Shown here piece after piece: positions 19,624-29,301 of a DNA stretch of 64,000 nucleotides. The position numbers and the translations under genes were made by a program. Source of the DNA: Enterobacter sp. JUb54 (lineage in GTDB: Bacteria > Pseudomonadota > Gammaproteobacteria > Enterobacterales > Enterobacteriaceae); the NCBI RefSeq assembly GCF_014298075.1, contig NZ_CP060418.1, positions 2,046,001-2,110,000 on the forward strand, in the 5' to 3' direction. Position 1 is the stretch's first letter. The number at the start of each line of letters is the position of its first letter. The notes under the pieces were generated by a model, which did no database searches, was not told the origin of the DNA, and saw only the letters and a program-made list of their open reading frames with translations.

Positions 19624-20588
19624 TCCCCTCTGCCGACGGCGCCCGCCGTCGGCAACCTTGCCTCTCTCTCCTGTTCCGGCAGGCTCTGGGGGAAATGCTG
19701 CTGAAAGTAGTGGCGCAAAAACTCCACGCAGATGCGAATTTTCGCCGAGGTCGCCAGCCGCGACACGTACACCGCCCAGATGCTGGCGGGCTGATAATAC
19801 TCCGGCAGCAGATGCAGCAGATTGCCGCTGGCGATATTCTCCCTGACGTCCCACCACGATCGCAGCGCGATCCCCTGGCCCTCCAGACACCACTGGTGGA
19901 CGATTTCGCCGTGGTTCGACGACAGCGGCCCGGTCACTTTAATCGCGTGCTCCCCCTCTTTATCGTGCAGCTGCCAGACGCCAAAGGGCCGGTCGCGTTC
20001 TTTGATCACCAGGCAAGGCAGCGCGGCAAGGTCGCTCAGCTGCTTTGGCCGGGAATGACGGGCCACAAATTCCGGTGAGGCGCAGAGAATACGGTGATTG
20101 GTGGCCAGCTTGCGGGCAATCAGATGGGGAGCGATATCGTCCCCCACGCGGATATCCAGATCGACCCCCTCATTGGCTAAGTCCACCAGCCGGTCGGCGA
20201 CATCAAAACGGATCTCCAGTTGCGGATAGCGCTGGGCCAGCTCAGACAGCGCCGGAGCGACCACCCGGCGGCCAAAGCCAAAGCTGCTGATAATCCGCAG
20301 CGTCCCCTGCGGCACCTGCCGCACGTCCGAGAGCTCATCCATCATCTGGTCGACATCCTGCAAAATGCGCTGCCCCCATTCGTAGATACGCTCCCCCTCT
20401 TCGGTGATGGCGACCCGGCGGGTGGTGCGGTGCAGCAGTTGGACATTAAGCGTTTGCTCCAGCAACGACACCCGCTTGCTGACAAACGCCGGCGAAACGC
20501 CCAGCTCTTCGGCGGCGGCGGCAAAACCGGCGCGACGGGCGACCAGCATAAAGACGCGTAAATCGTTCAGCAGCGGCAGATTATTCAT
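19620..20588 (-). CDS. dmlR: DmlR-like LysR-family regulator of D-malate use
   Basis: A 322-residue LysR protein: helix-turn-helix in the first 60 residues (FMLVARRAGFAAAAEELGVS, SKRVSLLEQTL) and a substrate domain of the DmlR/YafC subgroup (FGRRVVAPALSELAQRYP). It is divergent from dmlA, 103 bases apart, as E. coli dmlR is. I start at MNNLPLLNDL (20588); an ATG 21 bases upstream is possible. The last codons hold a perfect 11-bp inverted repeat (TGCCGACGGCG / CGCCGTCGGCA, 19631-19654), which may serve as a transcription barrier between convergent puuB and dmlR. Confidence 0.88.
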   Translation of the reverse strand: MNNLPLLNDLRVFMLVARRAGFAAAAEELGVSPAFVSKRVSLLEQTLNVQLLHRTTRRVAITEEGERIYEWGQRILQDVDQMMDELSDVRQVPQGTLRIISSFGFGRRVVAPALSELAQRYPQLEIRFDVADRLVDLANEGVDLDIRVGDDIAPHLIARKLATNHRILCASPEFVARHSRPKQLSDLAALPCLVIKERDRPFGVWQLHDKEGEHAIKVTGPLSSNHGEIVHQWCLEGQGIALRSWWDVRENIASGNLLHLLPEYYQPASIWAVYVSRLATSAKIRICVEFLRHYFQQHFPQSLPEQEREARLPTAGAVGRGD

Positions 20589-20691
20589 GATTCGTGTTTT
20601 ATGTTTCACCAGTTGACGGGATTAATTATGAATCAGTCAATTATAGGATAGCGGTGAAGTCAATTTTCCTTACCGCAAACTGAGAACAACG

Positions 20692-21777
20692 ATGAATAAA
20701 ACCCTACGTATTGCCGCCATCCCCGGCGATGGCATCGGTAAAGAAGTGCTGCCTGAGGGCATTCGCGTACTGCAGGCCGCTGCCGAATGCTGGGGGCTGG
20801 CGTTAAGCTTCGAGCACATTGAATGGGCCAGCTGCGATTACTACGCCCGGCACGGAAAAATGATGCCCGACGACTGGCAGGCGCAACTGAAACCGTTCGA
20901 TGCGATCTATTTCGGCGCGGTCGGCTGGCCGGATATTGTGCCGGATCACATCTCCCTGTGGGGTTCGCTGCTGAAGTTCCGCCGCGAGTTCGACCAGTAC
21001 GTCAACCTGCGCCCGGTGCGTCTGTTCCCTGGGGTTCCCTGCCCGTTGGCAGGTAAGCAGCCCGGCGATATCGATTTTTACGTAGTGCGCGAGAATACCG
21101 AAGGGGAATATTCCGCCCTCGGCGGGCATGTTAATCCTGGGACCGAGCATGAAGTGGTGATTCAGGAGTCGGTGTTTACCCGCCGCGGCGTGGACCGGAT
21201 CCTGCGCTACGCCTTTGAGCTGGCGCAAAGTCGCCCGCGCAAGACGTTAACATCGGCGACCAAATCCAACGGCCTCGCCATCAGCATGCCATTCTGGGAC
21301 TCGCGGGTTGAAGCCATGGCTCAGCACTATCCGCAGGTACAGTGGGACAAGCAGCATATTGATATTCTGTGCGCCCGCTTTGTGCTACAGCCGGAGCGTT
21401 TTGACGTAGTGGTTGCCTCAAACCTGTTCGGCGATATCCTCTCCGACCTCGGCCCGGCCTGTACCGGCACCATCGGGATTGCCCCGTCGGCAAACCTCAA
21501 TCCGGAGCGCACCTTCCCGTCGCTGTTTGAAGCGGTTCACGGCTCGGCGCCGGATATCTACGGTAAAAATATCGCCAACCCCATCGCCACCATCTGGGCC
21601 GGGGCGATGATGCTCGATTTCCTCGGCAACGGAGATGCGCGTTATCGGGCCGCCCATGACGGTATTCTGGCGGCGATTGAGCAGACCATCGCCAGCGGAC
21701 CGAAAACGCCGGATATGCAGGGCAGCGCCTCCACCCAGCAGGTGGGCGCCGCAATTTGCCAGGCGCTCGGCCGGTAA
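20692..21777 (+). CDS. dmlA: DmlA, D-malate dehydrogenase (decarboxylating)
   Basis: A 361-residue member of the isocitrate/isopropylmalate dehydrogenase family; it converts D-malate to pyruvate and CO2 with NAD, and relatives also use tartrate. Landmarks: AIPGDGIGKEVLPEG (7-21), the substrate arginines in LLKFRREFDQYVNLRPVR, VRENTEGEYS, and the nucleotide loop AVHGSAPDIYGKNIANP. Nearly identical over long stretches to E. coli DmlA (YeaU). It starts with MNKTLRIAA at 20692 and is preceded by AGAACAACG, a weak ribosome site. Confidence 0.93.
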   Translation: MNKTLRIAAIPGDGIGKEVLPEGIRVLQAAAECWGLALSFEHIEWASCDYYARHGKMMPDDWQAQLKPFDAIYFGAVGWPDIVPDHISLWGSLLKFRREFDQYVNLRPVRLFPGVPCPLAGKQPGDIDFYVVRENTEGEYSALGGHVNPGTEHEVVIQESVFTRRGVDRILRYAFELAQSRPRKTLTSATKSNGLAISMPFWDSRVEAMAQHYPQVQWDKQHIDILCARFVLQPERFDVVVASNLFGDILSDLGPACTGTIGIAPSANLNPERTFPSLFEAVHGSAPDIYGKNIANPIATIWAGAMMLDFLGNGDARYRAAHDGILAAIEQTIASGPKTPDMQGSASTQQVGAAICQALGR

Positions 21778-21783
21778 GGAAAA

Positions 21784-21862
21784 TCCCCCGGCGCGTTGCG
21801 CCTGTCCGGGCTACCGCAAGCCCGTAGCCCGGTCAGCGCAGCGCCACCGGGGAGGACGCCCG
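21784..21862. repeat. REP/BIME-type repeat between dmlA and ptsA
   Basis: Two inverted modules, GCGCGTTGCGCCTGTCCGGGC and GTAGCCCGGTCAGCGCAGCG (each shown in part), bracket a short centre; same elements as at 43.1 kb. It lies between the stops of two convergent genes. Confidence 0.75.
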
Positions 21863-21864
21863 GG

Positions 21865-24366
21865 TTACAGCTCCAGCTCCCGCTGCAGCAGCGCGGCAAT
21901 CGCCTCGCTGCTTTCGGCGGTCACCAGCGATTGCCGGAACGCTTCGTGCATAATGCGTCGCGCCAGCCGCGAGAAGATCCGCATATGCTGGTCGCCAGCG
22001 GAATGCTTGTTGAGGGTCAGCATAATCACAAACTGCGCCTCGTCATCGCCCCACGCCACCGGCTGCGCCAGACGCGCCACGCTGATGGTCGACTGCTCGA
22101 TATGCTCCGACTTGCTGTGCGGGATGGCAAAACTAAAACCTAAACCGGTGGAGAACACCGCCTCGCGGGCCCACAGGTCGGCCTCCAGCTTGCGTGGGTA
22201 ACGGCAGCGCCCGGCCAACAGCAGGTTATCGGTCATGCCTTTGATCACCTCCTCTTTGCTGCGCCAGTCGCTGTTCAGCGTAATGCACTGGGGGGTAATC
22301 AGCGGCGCATCCTGCTGGGTCATGCGGAACTGGGCCAGCAGATGCTCCACCTCCAGCGAGGTGCGACACTGCATCGCCTGATTCAGCAACTGCCGACAGG
22401 CGCGGCTATCGAGCTGTGCCAGACGCGCTTTGGTGGCCGGGATCGACGGTGCGCTCATGCTCAGTTCGTCCAGCCCCAGCCCCACCAGCAGCGGCAGCAC
22501 CGACCCTTTGGCCCCCAGCTCGCCGCACAGGCCGATCCATTTCCCCTGGCGATGCACCGCCTGAACCGCATAATCCAGCGCGCGTAAAAATGCCGGATTG
22601 AGGCTGTTATAGTGACGCGTCACCCTGGCGTTATCGCGATCCACCGCCAGCAGATACTGGGTCAGGTCGTTGCTGCCGATGCTAAAGAAATCAATCTCTT
22701 CACAGCACTGGTCGATGATAAACATCACCGACGGCACTTCGAGCATAATCCCGAACGGGATCGTCTCATCAAACGGAATGTGTTCGCTGCGTAGCGACTG
22801 TTTGGCATCCGCCAGCTGCTCCTTCACCCATAAAATCTCCTCCATTGAGGAAATCATTGGGATCATGATCTTCAGCGAACCGTGCGCCGACGCGCGCAAA
22901 ATCGCCCGCAGCTGGGTACGGAACAGCGCCTGATACTCTTCATAGATCCGCACCGCCCGGTAGCCGAGGAACGGGTTGTTCTCCGCCGGAATATTAAGGT
23001 AGGACACGGGCTTATCGCCGCCGATATCCATGGTGCGAATGATAATGCTGCGTCCGTTGGCCGGCTCCAGCGCCTGGCAAAAAATATTGTAGAGCTCGTT
23101 TTCCGACGGCGCGCTCGGGCGATCCATATACAGCATTTCGGTGCGGAACAGCCCCACCGCCTGCGCGCCGTGACCGAACGCCGACGCGGCCTCGACAGAG
23201 TGGGCGATATTCGCCGCCACTTCTACGCGTATGCCGTCTTCGGTGCGGCCCGCTTTATCCAGCCAGGCCTGCTGCTGCTGGCGTATCTGATCCTGCACCC
23301 AGGCTTCCTGCCGATAGTAGCGCGCCACCGCCTCGTCCGGCTGCACCACCACCAGGCCGGCGTTGCCGTCGATCTGCACCGGCCGGTCAACCCACGGCAA
23401 CAGCGCCGCCATATCCACCCCCACCAGGGTCGGAATATTGAACGACCGCGCGAGGATCACCGTATGTGAAGTGGTGCCGCCGCTGCGCAGCAGCAGGCCT
23501 TTGAGCAGCGTTTTATCCAGCTCCAGAAACTGGCTGGGGGTTAACTCATCGGCAAGGCACACGGCGGCTTGCGTCAGTTTGCCCGGCGCCGGAAAGCGCG
23601 ATTCGCCATAGATGTGCTGCAGCAGCTGGAAGCAGACATCGCGAACGTCCAGTACCCGCTCCTGCAGATAAGCGTTCCCGGAGGCGCTGAACTGCGCGCA
23701 AAAATGTTCGCCAGTGGCAACGATCGCCTCGGCACAGCTCAGGCCGGTCAGCAGCCCGCCCAGCAGATGCTGGCGCAGGGAGGCGTCGGTGGCCAGAGAG
23801 CGATGCGCGTCGAGGATCGCGCTGGCGGTTCCGTCGTTGTCCAGCAGCCGAAACTCGATATTTTTGACCAGCAGCGTCAGGCCGTTATCGAGCAACGCCT
23901 GCTCCTGCTCGATGCTCCCCGCCGCAGGCAACGTCCCGGTATCGCGCAGATCCAGCGATTTCAGGTGCGTGAGCACGCCCCCGGCGCTGCCGGCGCAGAC
24001 CGGTAACGCGTGGAACAGGGTTGGATTCAGACCCGACAGCGATTGCGGCACCGGCTGGATATCCACCTTGTCCGCCGTCGGCAGCGGCGTATCGCAGTGC
24101 GGAAATTCATCACGCATAAACGCCGACAGCGCATCGAACGCCTGCTGCTGGTCCTGACCCTCAATAATCAGCTGGCAGCCATCCCCTTTGATGGTATTCG
24201 TGCCGATAATCGCCAGCGCGCTTTTAGCATTGCCGCGCCCGTCGCTGCGGGTATTGACCCATTCGACCGAAGACGAAAACTTGTTGCACAGCGTTTCAAC
24301 CAGACTTGCCGGTCGCGCATGGACGCCATTGGGCAAATCACAAATGAATTCAATTACCAGAGCCAT
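21865..24366 (-). CDS. ptsA: PtsA-like multiphosphoryl transfer protein (HPr-EI-EIIA)
   Basis: 833 residues, the same as E. coli PtsA (FrwA). Three phosphorelay domains in one chain: HPr-like, residues 1-90, with His16 in GVHARPASLV; enzyme I-like, about 115-660, with His301 in GGTTSHTVILARS and the PEP-binding segments FRTEMLYMDRP and GIMLEVPSVM; and a fructose-type EIIA, about 690-833, with His750 in FAIPHSKSEH. It passes phosphate from PEP to the FrwB/FrwD IIB proteins. Divergent from frwC. The fsaB and gldA genes that accompany ptsA in E. coli are missing; dmlA lies there instead. Confidence 0.93.
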   Translation of the reverse strand: MALVIEFICDLPNGVHARPASLVETLCNKFSSSVEWVNTRSDGRGNAKSALAIIGTNTIKGDGCQLIIEGQDQQQAFDALSAFMRDEFPHCDTPLPTADKVDIQPVPQSLSGLNPTLFHALPVCAGSAGGVLTHLKSLDLRDTGTLPAAGSIEQEQALLDNGLTLLVKNIEFRLLDNDGTASAILDAHRSLATDASLRQHLLGGLLTGLSCAEAIVATGEHFCAQFSASGNAYLQERVLDVRDVCFQLLQHIYGESRFPAPGKLTQAAVCLADELTPSQFLELDKTLLKGLLLRSGGTTSHTVILARSFNIPTLVGVDMAALLPWVDRPVQIDGNAGLVVVQPDEAVARYYRQEAWVQDQIRQQQQAWLDKAGRTEDGIRVEVAANIAHSVEAASAFGHGAQAVGLFRTEMLYMDRPSAPSENELYNIFCQALEPANGRSIIIRTMDIGGDKPVSYLNIPAENNPFLGYRAVRIYEEYQALFRTQLRAILRASAHGSLKIMIPMISSMEEILWVKEQLADAKQSLRSEHIPFDETIPFGIMLEVPSVMFIIDQCCEEIDFFSIGSNDLTQYLLAVDRDNARVTRHYNSLNPAFLRALDYAVQAVHRQGKWIGLCGELGAKGSVLPLLVGLGLDELSMSAPSIPATKARLAQLDSRACRQLLNQAMQCRTSLEVEHLLAQFRMTQQDAPLITPQCITLNSDWRSKEEVIKGMTDNLLLAGRCRYPRKLEADLWAREAVFSTGLGFSFAIPHSKSEHIEQSTISVARLAQPVAWGDDEAQFVIMLTLNKHSAGDQHMRIFSRLARRIMHEAFRQSLVTAESSEAIAALLQRELEL

Positions 24367-24673
24367 CGCCTTCCTCCTGAGCAATGCGTGAGTTATTCAA
24401 AAGGTAAAGAATGTCTTTGCCAGTCACTACACGACAAAACTGGCAATTACTGGACAATTGTATGCTTCGTTCGTTTTTATGCCCGCCATCACAAATCGCG
24501 TCTCAAAATGATTCAATACCCCAGCAAGACTAAGATTTGAGGTGGATCGCAATTTTCCGCTCACCTTACAAATATCCAGTAAATGCACTTTTTCTCTACT
24601 GTTTTAAGCGTCGCCCTTTTTCTAAGGTTGATGCATCAACTCAGCCACGGGCCACACAGCGCTCAGGAGAAAA
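24367..24673. other. ptsA-frwC divergent promoter region
   Basis: 307 bases without a gene. It contains short repeated words around 24415-24460 (CAGTCACTACACGAC, ACTGGCAATTACTGGACAATTG) that could be regulator contacts, but no site I can name. It must hold both divergent promoters. Confidence 0.4.
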
Positions 24674-25753
24674 ATGATGAACGAACTGGTGCAAATACTA
24701 AAAAATACACGCCAGCACCTGATGACCGGGGTCTCGCACATGATCCCATTTGTCGTGTCCGGGGGGATCCTGCTGGCGGTCTCCGTGATGTTGTATGGCA
24801 AGGGGGCGGTACCCGACGCGGTCTCCGATCCTAACCTCAAAAAACTGTTTGATATCGGCGTGGCCGGCCTGACGCTGATGGTACCGTTTCTGGCGGCCTA
24901 CATCGGCTACTCCATCGCCGACCGCGCGGCGCTGGCCCCCTGCGCCATCGGCGCCTGGGTCGGCAACAGCTTTGGCGCCGGTTTCTTCGGCGCGCTGATT
25001 GCCGGGCTGATTGGCGGCCTGGTGGTCTACTACCTGAAAAAAATCCCGGTGCACAAAGTGCTGCGCTCGGTGATGCCAATCTTCGTTATTCCCATTATCG
25101 GCACCTTTATTACCGCCGGGATCATGATGTGGGGCCTCGGTGAGCCGATTGGCGCGCTGACCGCCAGCCTGACCGGGTGGCTGCAGGGAATGCGCGAAGG
25201 CAGCATCATCGTGCTGGCCGTCATTATGGGACTGATGCTGGCCTTCGACATGGGCGGCCCGGTTAACAAAGTGGCCTACGCCTTCATGCTGATCTGCGTC
25301 TCACAGGGCGTCTACAGCGTGGTCGCCATCGCCGCCGTCGGTATCGCCGTTCCGCCGCTGGGCATGGGTCTGGCGACGCTGATTGGCCGCAAATACTTCT
25401 CCGCTGAAGAACGCGAAACCGGTAAAGCCGCGCTGGTGATGGGATGCGTGGGCGTCACCGAAGGCGCCATTCCTTTTGCCGCCGCTGACCCGCTGCGGGT
25501 GATCCCCGCCAATATGATTGGTGCCGCCGCAGGCTGCGTGACCGCGGCGCTGCTCGGCGCACAGTGTTACGCCGGCTGGGGTGGGCTGATTGTCCTGCCG
25601 GTGGTACAGGGCAAAGGCGGCTTTATTGCGGGCCTGCTGGTGGGGGCCGTAGTCAGCGCGGGCTGCGTCATCCTGCTCAAAGCCCTCGCCAGAAAGAAAG
25701 CGTCCGCCGCGAAAGCCGACGACGAGATAGATCTTGATTTCGAAATTAACTGA
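24674..25753 (+). CDS. frwC: FrwC, PTS fructose-like permease IIC component
   Basis: 359 residues with about nine hydrophobic segments, the membrane channel of a fructose-type PTS. Matches E. coli FrwC through GVSHMIPFVVSGGILLAVS at the N-terminus, ALAPCAIGAWVGNSFGAGF, MLAFDMGGPVNKVAYAFM and GVTEGAIPFAAADPLRV, and the acidic tail DLDFEIN. The sugar is not known. Start ATG 24674 or the adjacent ATG 24677 (AGGAGA upstream). Heads the operon frwC-frwB-pflD-pflC-frwD. Confidence 0.92.
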   Translation: MMNELVQILKNTRQHLMTGVSHMIPFVVSGGILLAVSVMLYGKGAVPDAVSDPNLKKLFDIGVAGLTLMVPFLAAYIGYSIADRAALAPCAIGAWVGNSFGAGFFGALIAGLIGGLVVYYLKKIPVHKVLRSVMPIFVIPIIGTFITAGIMMWGLGEPIGALTASLTGWLQGMREGSIIVLAVIMGLMLAFDMGGPVNKVAYAFMLICVSQGVYSVVAIAAVGIAVPPLGMGLATLIGRKYFSAEERETGKAALVMGCVGVTEGAIPFAAADPLRVIPANMIGAAAGCVTAALLGAQCYAGWGGLIVLPVVQGKGGFIAGLLVGAVVSAGCVILLKALARKKASAAKADDEIDLDFEIN

Positions 25754-25773
25754 TACACGGGAAGGAATATTGT

Positions 25774-26094
25774 ATGACCAAAATTATCGCCGTTACCGCT
25801 TGCCCGTCTGGCGTTGCCCATACCTATATGGCCGCCGAGTCGCTGGAAAGCGCCGCCAAAACCAAGGGCTGGCAGGTCAAAGTCGAAACGCAGGGCTCTA
25901 TCGGGATTGAGAACGAACTGACCGACGAAGACGTCGCCGGCGCCGATATCGTGATCCTCACCAAAGATATCGGTATCAAGTTCGAAGAGCGCTTCGCCGG
26001 TAAAACCATCGTGCGCGTCAACATCAGCGACGCGGTGAAACGGGCCGACGCCATTATGAACAAAATCGACAGCCATCTTGCCCAGAAAGCCTGA
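25774..26094 (+). CDS. frwB: FrwB, PTS fructose-like IIB component
   Basis: 106 residues, a cytosolic IIB protein. The phosphocysteine is Cys10 within AVTACPSGVAHTYMAAE, the signature of fructose-type IIB. It takes phosphate from PtsA and gives it to sugar in the FrwC channel. GGGAAGGA precedes the start, 20 bases after frwC. Confidence 0.94.
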   Translation: MTKIIAVTACPSGVAHTYMAAESLESAAKTKGWQVKVETQGSIGIENELTDEDVAGADIVILTKDIGIKFEERFAGKTIVRVNISDAVKRADAIMNKIDSHLAQKA

Positions 26095-26147
26095 ATGAAA
26101 CACGCGGGGCACGGTTTGTGCCCCGCCTGAATAACATGGAGTTTGTC

Positions 26148-28445
26148 ATGACCAATCGCACTCAACGCCTGAAAGACCGTCTGTTCGCCCAGCCGCGGGA
26201 GATCTCCCTCGAGCGCGCCCTGCTCTATACCGCCAGCCATCAGCAAACGGAAGGACAACCGGTGATGATCCGCCGGGCCAAAGCGACCGCCTGGATCCTC
26301 GACCATGTGCAGATTTCGATTCGTGATGATGAACTGATCGCCGGTAACCGCACCGTGAAGCCGCGCGCCGGTATTATCTCTCCGGAGATGGACCCCTACT
26401 GGCTGCTTAAAGAGCTGGATCAATTCCCGACCCGCCCGCAGGACCGCTTCAACATTAGCGAAGAAGACAAACGCATCTATCGTGAAGAGCTGTTCCCGTA
26501 CTGGGAAAAGCGCTCAATGAAGGACTTTATCAACCAGCAGATGACCGATGAGGTTAAACGCGCCATCAGCACGCAGATTTTTAGCGTCAACCAGACCGAT
26601 AAGGGCCAGGGGCATATCATCATCGACTACCCGCGCCTGCTGGACAATGGCCTCGCCGCACTGGTGGCGGAGATTGACGCCCTCCACACTCAGCAGCCGC
26701 AAAACACGTTCTACGAGGCGGTGCTGATCCTGCTGCAGGCCGCCCAGCGCCATATTCTGCGCTATGCGACCCTGGCTGACGAGATGGCCGCCGCCTGCGT
26801 TGACCCGGTGCGGCGCAAAGAGCTGGAAACCATTGCCACGATTTCCCGCCATAACGCCCTGCACCGCCCGGAAGATTTCCCTCAGGCCTGCCAGCTGTTC
26901 TGGTATATGAACATCATTTTGCAGTACGAATCTAACGCCAGCTCGATTTCCCTGGGGCGCTTTGACCAGTACATGCTGCCCTATTATCAGGCATCGCTGA
27001 ATCGCGGCCAGGATCCGCAGTGCCTGCAGGAGTTGCTCGAGTCACTGTGGGTGAAGTGCAACGATATCGTCCTGCTGCGATCCACCAGCAGCGCGCGATA
27101 TTTCGCCGGCTTCCCCACCGGCTATACCGCCCTGCTCGGCGGCCTCACCGAAACCGGGCGCAGCGCGGTGAATATCCTCTCCTTTTTGTCCCTCGACGCC
27201 TATCAGAACGTTCGTCTGCCGCAGCCGAACCTCGGCGTGCGGGTCAACGAGCTGATTGACCGCCCTTTCCTGCGCAAAACCGCCGAGACCATCCGTCTGG
27301 GCACCGGTATTCCGCAAATCTTCAACGATGAAGTGGTGATCCCGGCGTTCCTCAACCGCGGCGTGTCGCTGGAAGACGCGCGGGATTACGCGGTGGTCGG
27401 CTGCGTGGAGCTGTCGATCCCCGGACGGACGTACGGCCTGCACGATATCGCGATGTTCAACCTGCTGAAGGTGATGGAAATCGTGATGCTGGAAAACGAA
27501 AGCAATCCGGACGTCAGCCGGGACGGGCTGATGACGCAGATCCGCGACAAGATCCGCTACTACATCAGGCTGATGGTTGAAGGCAGCAATATCTGCGATA
27601 TCGGCCACCGCGACTGGGCGCCGGTACCGCTGCTCTCCTCGTTCGTCGAGGATTGCGTGCCGCATGGCAAAGACATTACCGAAGGCGGCGCGCGCTATAA
27701 CTTCTCCGGTGTGCAGGGCATCGGCATTGCCAACCTGAGCGACTCGCTGCACGCCCTCAACGGGATGGTGTTTGAGCAAAAACGCCTGAGCTTCGCCGAG
27801 CTGGTGGCGGTGCTGAAAGCCAACTTCCAGACGCCGGAGGGCGACAAAATTCGCGCCCGGCTGATCAACCGCTTTGAAAAGTACGGGAACGATATCGACG
27901 AGGTGGACAACATCAGCGCCGATCTGCTGCGTTTTTACTGTAAAGAGGTGGAGCGCTATGAGAATCCGCGCGGCGGTCGCTTTACCCCAGGTTCCTACAC
28001 CGTCTCTGCCCACGTGCCGCTGGGCTCGGTGGTCGGCGCGACGCCGGACGGACGCCTGGCCGGGGAACAGCTGGCGGACGGCGGGCTGTCGCCGATGGTC
28101 GGTCAGGATGCCCTCGGGCCGACGGCGGTGCTGAAATCGGTCAGCAAACTGGATAACACCCTGCTCTCCAACGGAACGCTGCTGAACGTTAAGTTCACGC
28201 CGGCGACGCTGGCCGGAGATAGCGGGCTCAACAAGCTGGCGGATTTTTTACAGGCCTTCACCCGGCTCAAGCTGCAGCATATTCAGTTCAACGTGGTCAA
28301 CGCCGATACGCTGCGCGAAGCTCAGCAGCGTCCGCAGGATTTTGCCGGTCTGGTGGTGCGCGTCGCGGGCTACAGCGCCTTTTTCGTCGAGCTGTCGCAG
28401 GAGATTCAGGATGACATTATCCGTCGCACCGCGCATCAGCTGTGA
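26148..28445 (+). CDS. pflD: PflD, glycyl radical enzyme (formate acetyltransferase-like)
   Basis: A 765-residue glycyl radical enzyme, equal in length to E. coli PflD. Active-site Cys419 is in VVGCVELSIPG and the radical glycine is Gly741 in RVAGYSAFF. It has a single cysteine where pyruvate formate-lyase has two adjacent ones, so it is more like a diol/glycerol dehydratase-type enzyme; the true substrate is not established. The start MTNRTQRLKD at 26148 is set by homology with a TGGAG ribosome site; an in-frame ATG at 26118 is too early. Sits between the IIB gene and its activase, which it overlaps by 35 bases. Confidence 0.93.
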   Translation: MTNRTQRLKDRLFAQPREISLERALLYTASHQQTEGQPVMIRRAKATAWILDHVQISIRDDELIAGNRTVKPRAGIISPEMDPYWLLKELDQFPTRPQDRFNISEEDKRIYREELFPYWEKRSMKDFINQQMTDEVKRAISTQIFSVNQTDKGQGHIIIDYPRLLDNGLAALVAEIDALHTQQPQNTFYEAVLILLQAAQRHILRYATLADEMAAACVDPVRRKELETIATISRHNALHRPEDFPQACQLFWYMNIILQYESNASSISLGRFDQYMLPYYQASLNRGQDPQCLQELLESLWVKCNDIVLLRSTSSARYFAGFPTGYTALLGGLTETGRSAVNILSFLSLDAYQNVRLPQPNLGVRVNELIDRPFLRKTAETIRLGTGIPQIFNDEVVIPAFLNRGVSLEDARDYAVVGCVELSIPGRTYGLHDIAMFNLLKVMEIVMLENESNPDVSRDGLMTQIRDKIRYYIRLMVEGSNICDIGHRDWAPVPLLSSFVEDCVPHGKDITEGGARYNFSGVQGIGIANLSDSLHALNGMVFEQKRLSFAELVAVLKANFQTPEGDKIRARLINRFEKYGNDIDEVDNISADLLRFYCKEVERYENPRGGRFTPGSYTVSAHVPLGSVVGATPDGRLAGEQLADGGLSPMVGQDALGPTAVLKSVSKLDNTLLSNGTLLNVKFTPATLAGDSGLNKLADFLQAFTRLKLQHIQFNVVNADTLREAQQRPQDFAGLVVRVAGYSAFFVELSQEIQDDIIRRTAHQL

Positions 28446-29286
28446 GGTGATGGCCACGCGCGCCGACAGGGCGCGCATTTTTAACATCCAGCGCTACTCG
28501 CTGAACGACGGTCAGGGGATCCGCACCGTCGTGTTCTTTAAGGGCTGCCCGCACGCCTGCCCGTGGTGCGCCAACCCGGAGTCGATCTCGCCCAAAATCC
28601 AGATCGTGCGTCGGGAGAGCAAGTGCCTGCACTGCGCCCATTGCCAGCAGGATGTGGTCGAATGCCCCACCGGCGCCTGGGAGCAGATTGGCCGCGACGT
28701 CACCCTGGATAATCTGCTTAAAGAGGTGCTGAAAGATGAGGTCTTCTTCCGCGCTTCCGGCGGCGGCGTGACCCTGTCGGGCGGTGAAGTGCTGATGCAG
28801 GCTGAATTTGCCACGCGTCTGCTGCGCCGGCTGCGCGAATGGGGGATCCGCACCGCCATTGAAACCGCGGGCGACGCGGCGTTCAGCCGTTTTTTCCCGC
28901 TGGCGCAAACCTGCGATGAAGTGCTGTTCGATCTGAAAATTATGGATGCCGTCCAGGCTCAAACGGTACTGCAGATAAATATGCAGCGGGTGCGGGATAA
29001 TTTCACCCGGCTGGTCGCGGCGAATATTCAGGTCATTCCTCGGGTGCCGTTAATTCCGGGGTATACCCTCAACGAAGAGAATTTCCGCCAGATTCTGGCG
29101 TTTCTGGCCCCCTTTAAGCTGCCGGAAATTCATCTTCTGCCGTTCCATCAATACGGCGAAGCCAAATACCAGTTACTGGGAAAAATCGGGGCACTGTCGC
29201 AGGTTCGCGCTCCACAAGCGTCTGAGATCCACCCCTTCAGGGTGCTGGCTGAACAGTCCGGTTTTCAGGTGACCATCGGCGGATAA
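28411..29286 (+). CDS. pflC: PflC, radical-SAM activating enzyme for PflD
   Basis: A glycyl-radical-enzyme activase of about 291 residues. The SAM 4Fe-4S motif is GCPHACPWCANPES near residues 44-57 (CxxxCxxC), followed by a short cysteine-rich insert CLHCAHCQQDVVECP that could hold another cluster, then SGGGVTLSGGEVLMQ. It would create the glycyl radical on PflD. Start: ATG 28411 (AGGAG 9 bases upstream) fits the E. coli length; ATG 28450 with GAGGTG is an alternative that loses 13 residues. Confidence 0.9.
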   Translation: MTLSVAPRISCEVMATRADRARIFNIQRYSLNDGQGIRTVVFFKGCPHACPWCANPESISPKIQIVRRESKCLHCAHCQQDVVECPTGAWEQIGRDVTLDNLLKEVLKDEVFFRASGGGVTLSGGEVLMQAEFATRLLRRLREWGIRTAIETAGDAAFSRFFPLAQTCDEVLFDLKIMDAVQAQTVLQINMQRVRDNFTRLVAANIQVIPRVPLIPGYTLNEENFRQILAFLAPFKLPEIHLLPFHQYGEAKYQLLGKIGALSQVRAPQASEIHPFRVLAEQSGFQVTIGG

Positions 29287-29301
29287 CGCCAGGAGGATAC
29301 G

